Origin: Microdochium bolleyi
Taxonomy: Eukaryota; Ascomycota; Sordariomycetes; Xylariales; Microdochiaceae
DNA length: 64,000 bases
Reading direction: 5' to 3'
Assembly (NCBI GenBank): GCA_001566295.1
Contig: KQ964263.1
Location: forward strand, 62,001-126,000
Made by a program: the position numbers and the translations under genes. The notes under the pieces were generated by a model. That model searched no databases, was not told the DNA's origin, and saw only the letters and a list, made by a program, of their open reading frames with translations. Below, one piece after another: positions 63,587-64,000 of the stretch (position 1 is the first letter of the stretch; every line of letters starts with the position of its first letter).

Positions 63587-64000
63587 ATGTCCACCAAAGG
63601 GCTACTGGGCGACCGGCTGGAGCTCGCAGTGCCAGCGGGCACTCTTCTGCTGGGAGCACTGCTCATCATCCCGTGGCTGTCCCAGGCTCGCGCTGACGCG
63701 GCATACCCACTGGTCGGCAAGGAAGTTGGGGCTTTCTACAAGCGCCAGAAGCACTTTCTCCAACACGCCATAGAGTTGCATCGTGAGGGTTATTCAAAGG
63801 TAAGAGACAGAAAACCACCATTCGCTTATTGCAGACATGTCTTGCACGGCCGAGCTGATATCCTGCGCACCAGTTCCGAGATTCCATCTTCCAAATCACC
63901 GAGAGCGATGGTAGGCAATCCGTCGAGAAGACAGTCTCTGCAATTTCCCACAGACTGCGTGGCTGACAAGACTATTAGGCAATGTCATCATACTACCCCG
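63587..64000 (+). CDS. Cytochrome P450, N-terminal part (gene continues past window)
   Basis: Exons visible: 63587-63799, 63874-63910, 63979 to the edge; 90 residues. The N-terminus has a short polar start, one membrane anchor (TLLLGALLIIPWL), then YPLVGKEVG, FYKRQKHFLQHAIELHREGY and FRDSIFQI, and NVIILP. This matches the start of fungal microsomal P450s of the ent-kaurene oxidase or CYP-like monooxygenase type. The heme-binding region is outside the window, so subfamily and function cannot be given. The two small introns agree in phase. Confidence 0.8.
   Translation, partial: MSTKGLLGDRLELAVPAGTLLLGALLIIPWLSQARADAAYPLVGKEVGAFYKRQKHFLQHAIELHREGYSKVRDRKPPFAYCRHVLHGRADILRTSSEIPSSKSPRAMVGNPSRRQSLQFPTDCVADKTIRQCHHTTP

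Noticed and set aside
1..64000. Secondary-metabolite cluster with backbone enzyme; tRNA or rRNA genes
   Set aside because: No PKS, NRPS, terpene synthase or DMATS motifs were seen on either strand, and no convincing tRNA arms or rRNA segments were noticed. A tRNAscan-SE run would be needed to exclude tRNAs fully.

Overview
This 64 kb window is nuclear DNA of a filamentous ascomycete (Pezizomycotina, probably a Sordariomycete). Genes are short and monocistronic, with 50-150 nt GT-AG introns. The families are typical of these moulds: GMC oxidoreductase, DHA2, ACS and sugar-type MFS transporters, three Zn(II)2Cys6 regulators, a HET protein, a Clr5-domain protein, a KGG-repeat stress protein and a P450. 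I reassembled 21 protein genes by hand from reading frame, splice sites and phase. Two of them run off the window edges. One decayed transporter and one decayed secreted-protein relic are also present. I saw no rRNA, tRNA, CRISPR, intact transposon, or PKS/NRPS backbone gene.

Layout. 0-11.6 kb: a secreted GMC oxidoreductase (partial) diverges from a DHA2 efflux pump; then an ACS/allantoate-type permease, a decayed DHA1 transporter and a seven-exon carboxylesterase. 11.7-19.2 kb: an amino-sugar block with a fructosamine-kinase-like kinase, a hexokinase-like kinase, a Zn2Cys6 regulator divergent from the hexokinase, and glucosamine-6-phosphate deaminase. 20-24.6 kb: a secreted protein of unknown function and a HET-domain protein. 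25-36.9 kb: a possible catabolic block with dienelactone hydrolase, short-chain dehydrogenase, Baeyer-Villiger monooxygenase, sugar-type transporter and Zn2Cys6 regulator. 36.9-39.4 kb: low-complexity Ser/Thr-type sequence and the decayed relic. 39.4-49 kb: a 1137-residue Clr5/ankyrin-like protein, an apparently intracellular GH3 glycosidase with a PA14 insert, and a 907-residue regulator. 49-64 kb is sparse: a Golgi-type GT31 glycosyltransferase, a small KGG-repeat protein, a one-helix membrane protein, a double GFA-domain protein, an acyl-thioesterase-like hydrolase and the start of a P450.

How the genes may work together (inference). The kinase, deaminase and regulator at 13.7-19.2 kb resemble part of the N-acetylglucosamine catabolic cluster known from Candida and Trichoderma, but the deacetylase and an Ndt80-type regulator are not in the window. 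The SDR, BVMO and dienelactone hydrolase could act in series as alcohol to ketone to ester or lactone to hydroxy acid, with a transporter and regulator beside them. Coordinates of spliced genes span start codon to stop codon; exons are given in the evidence.
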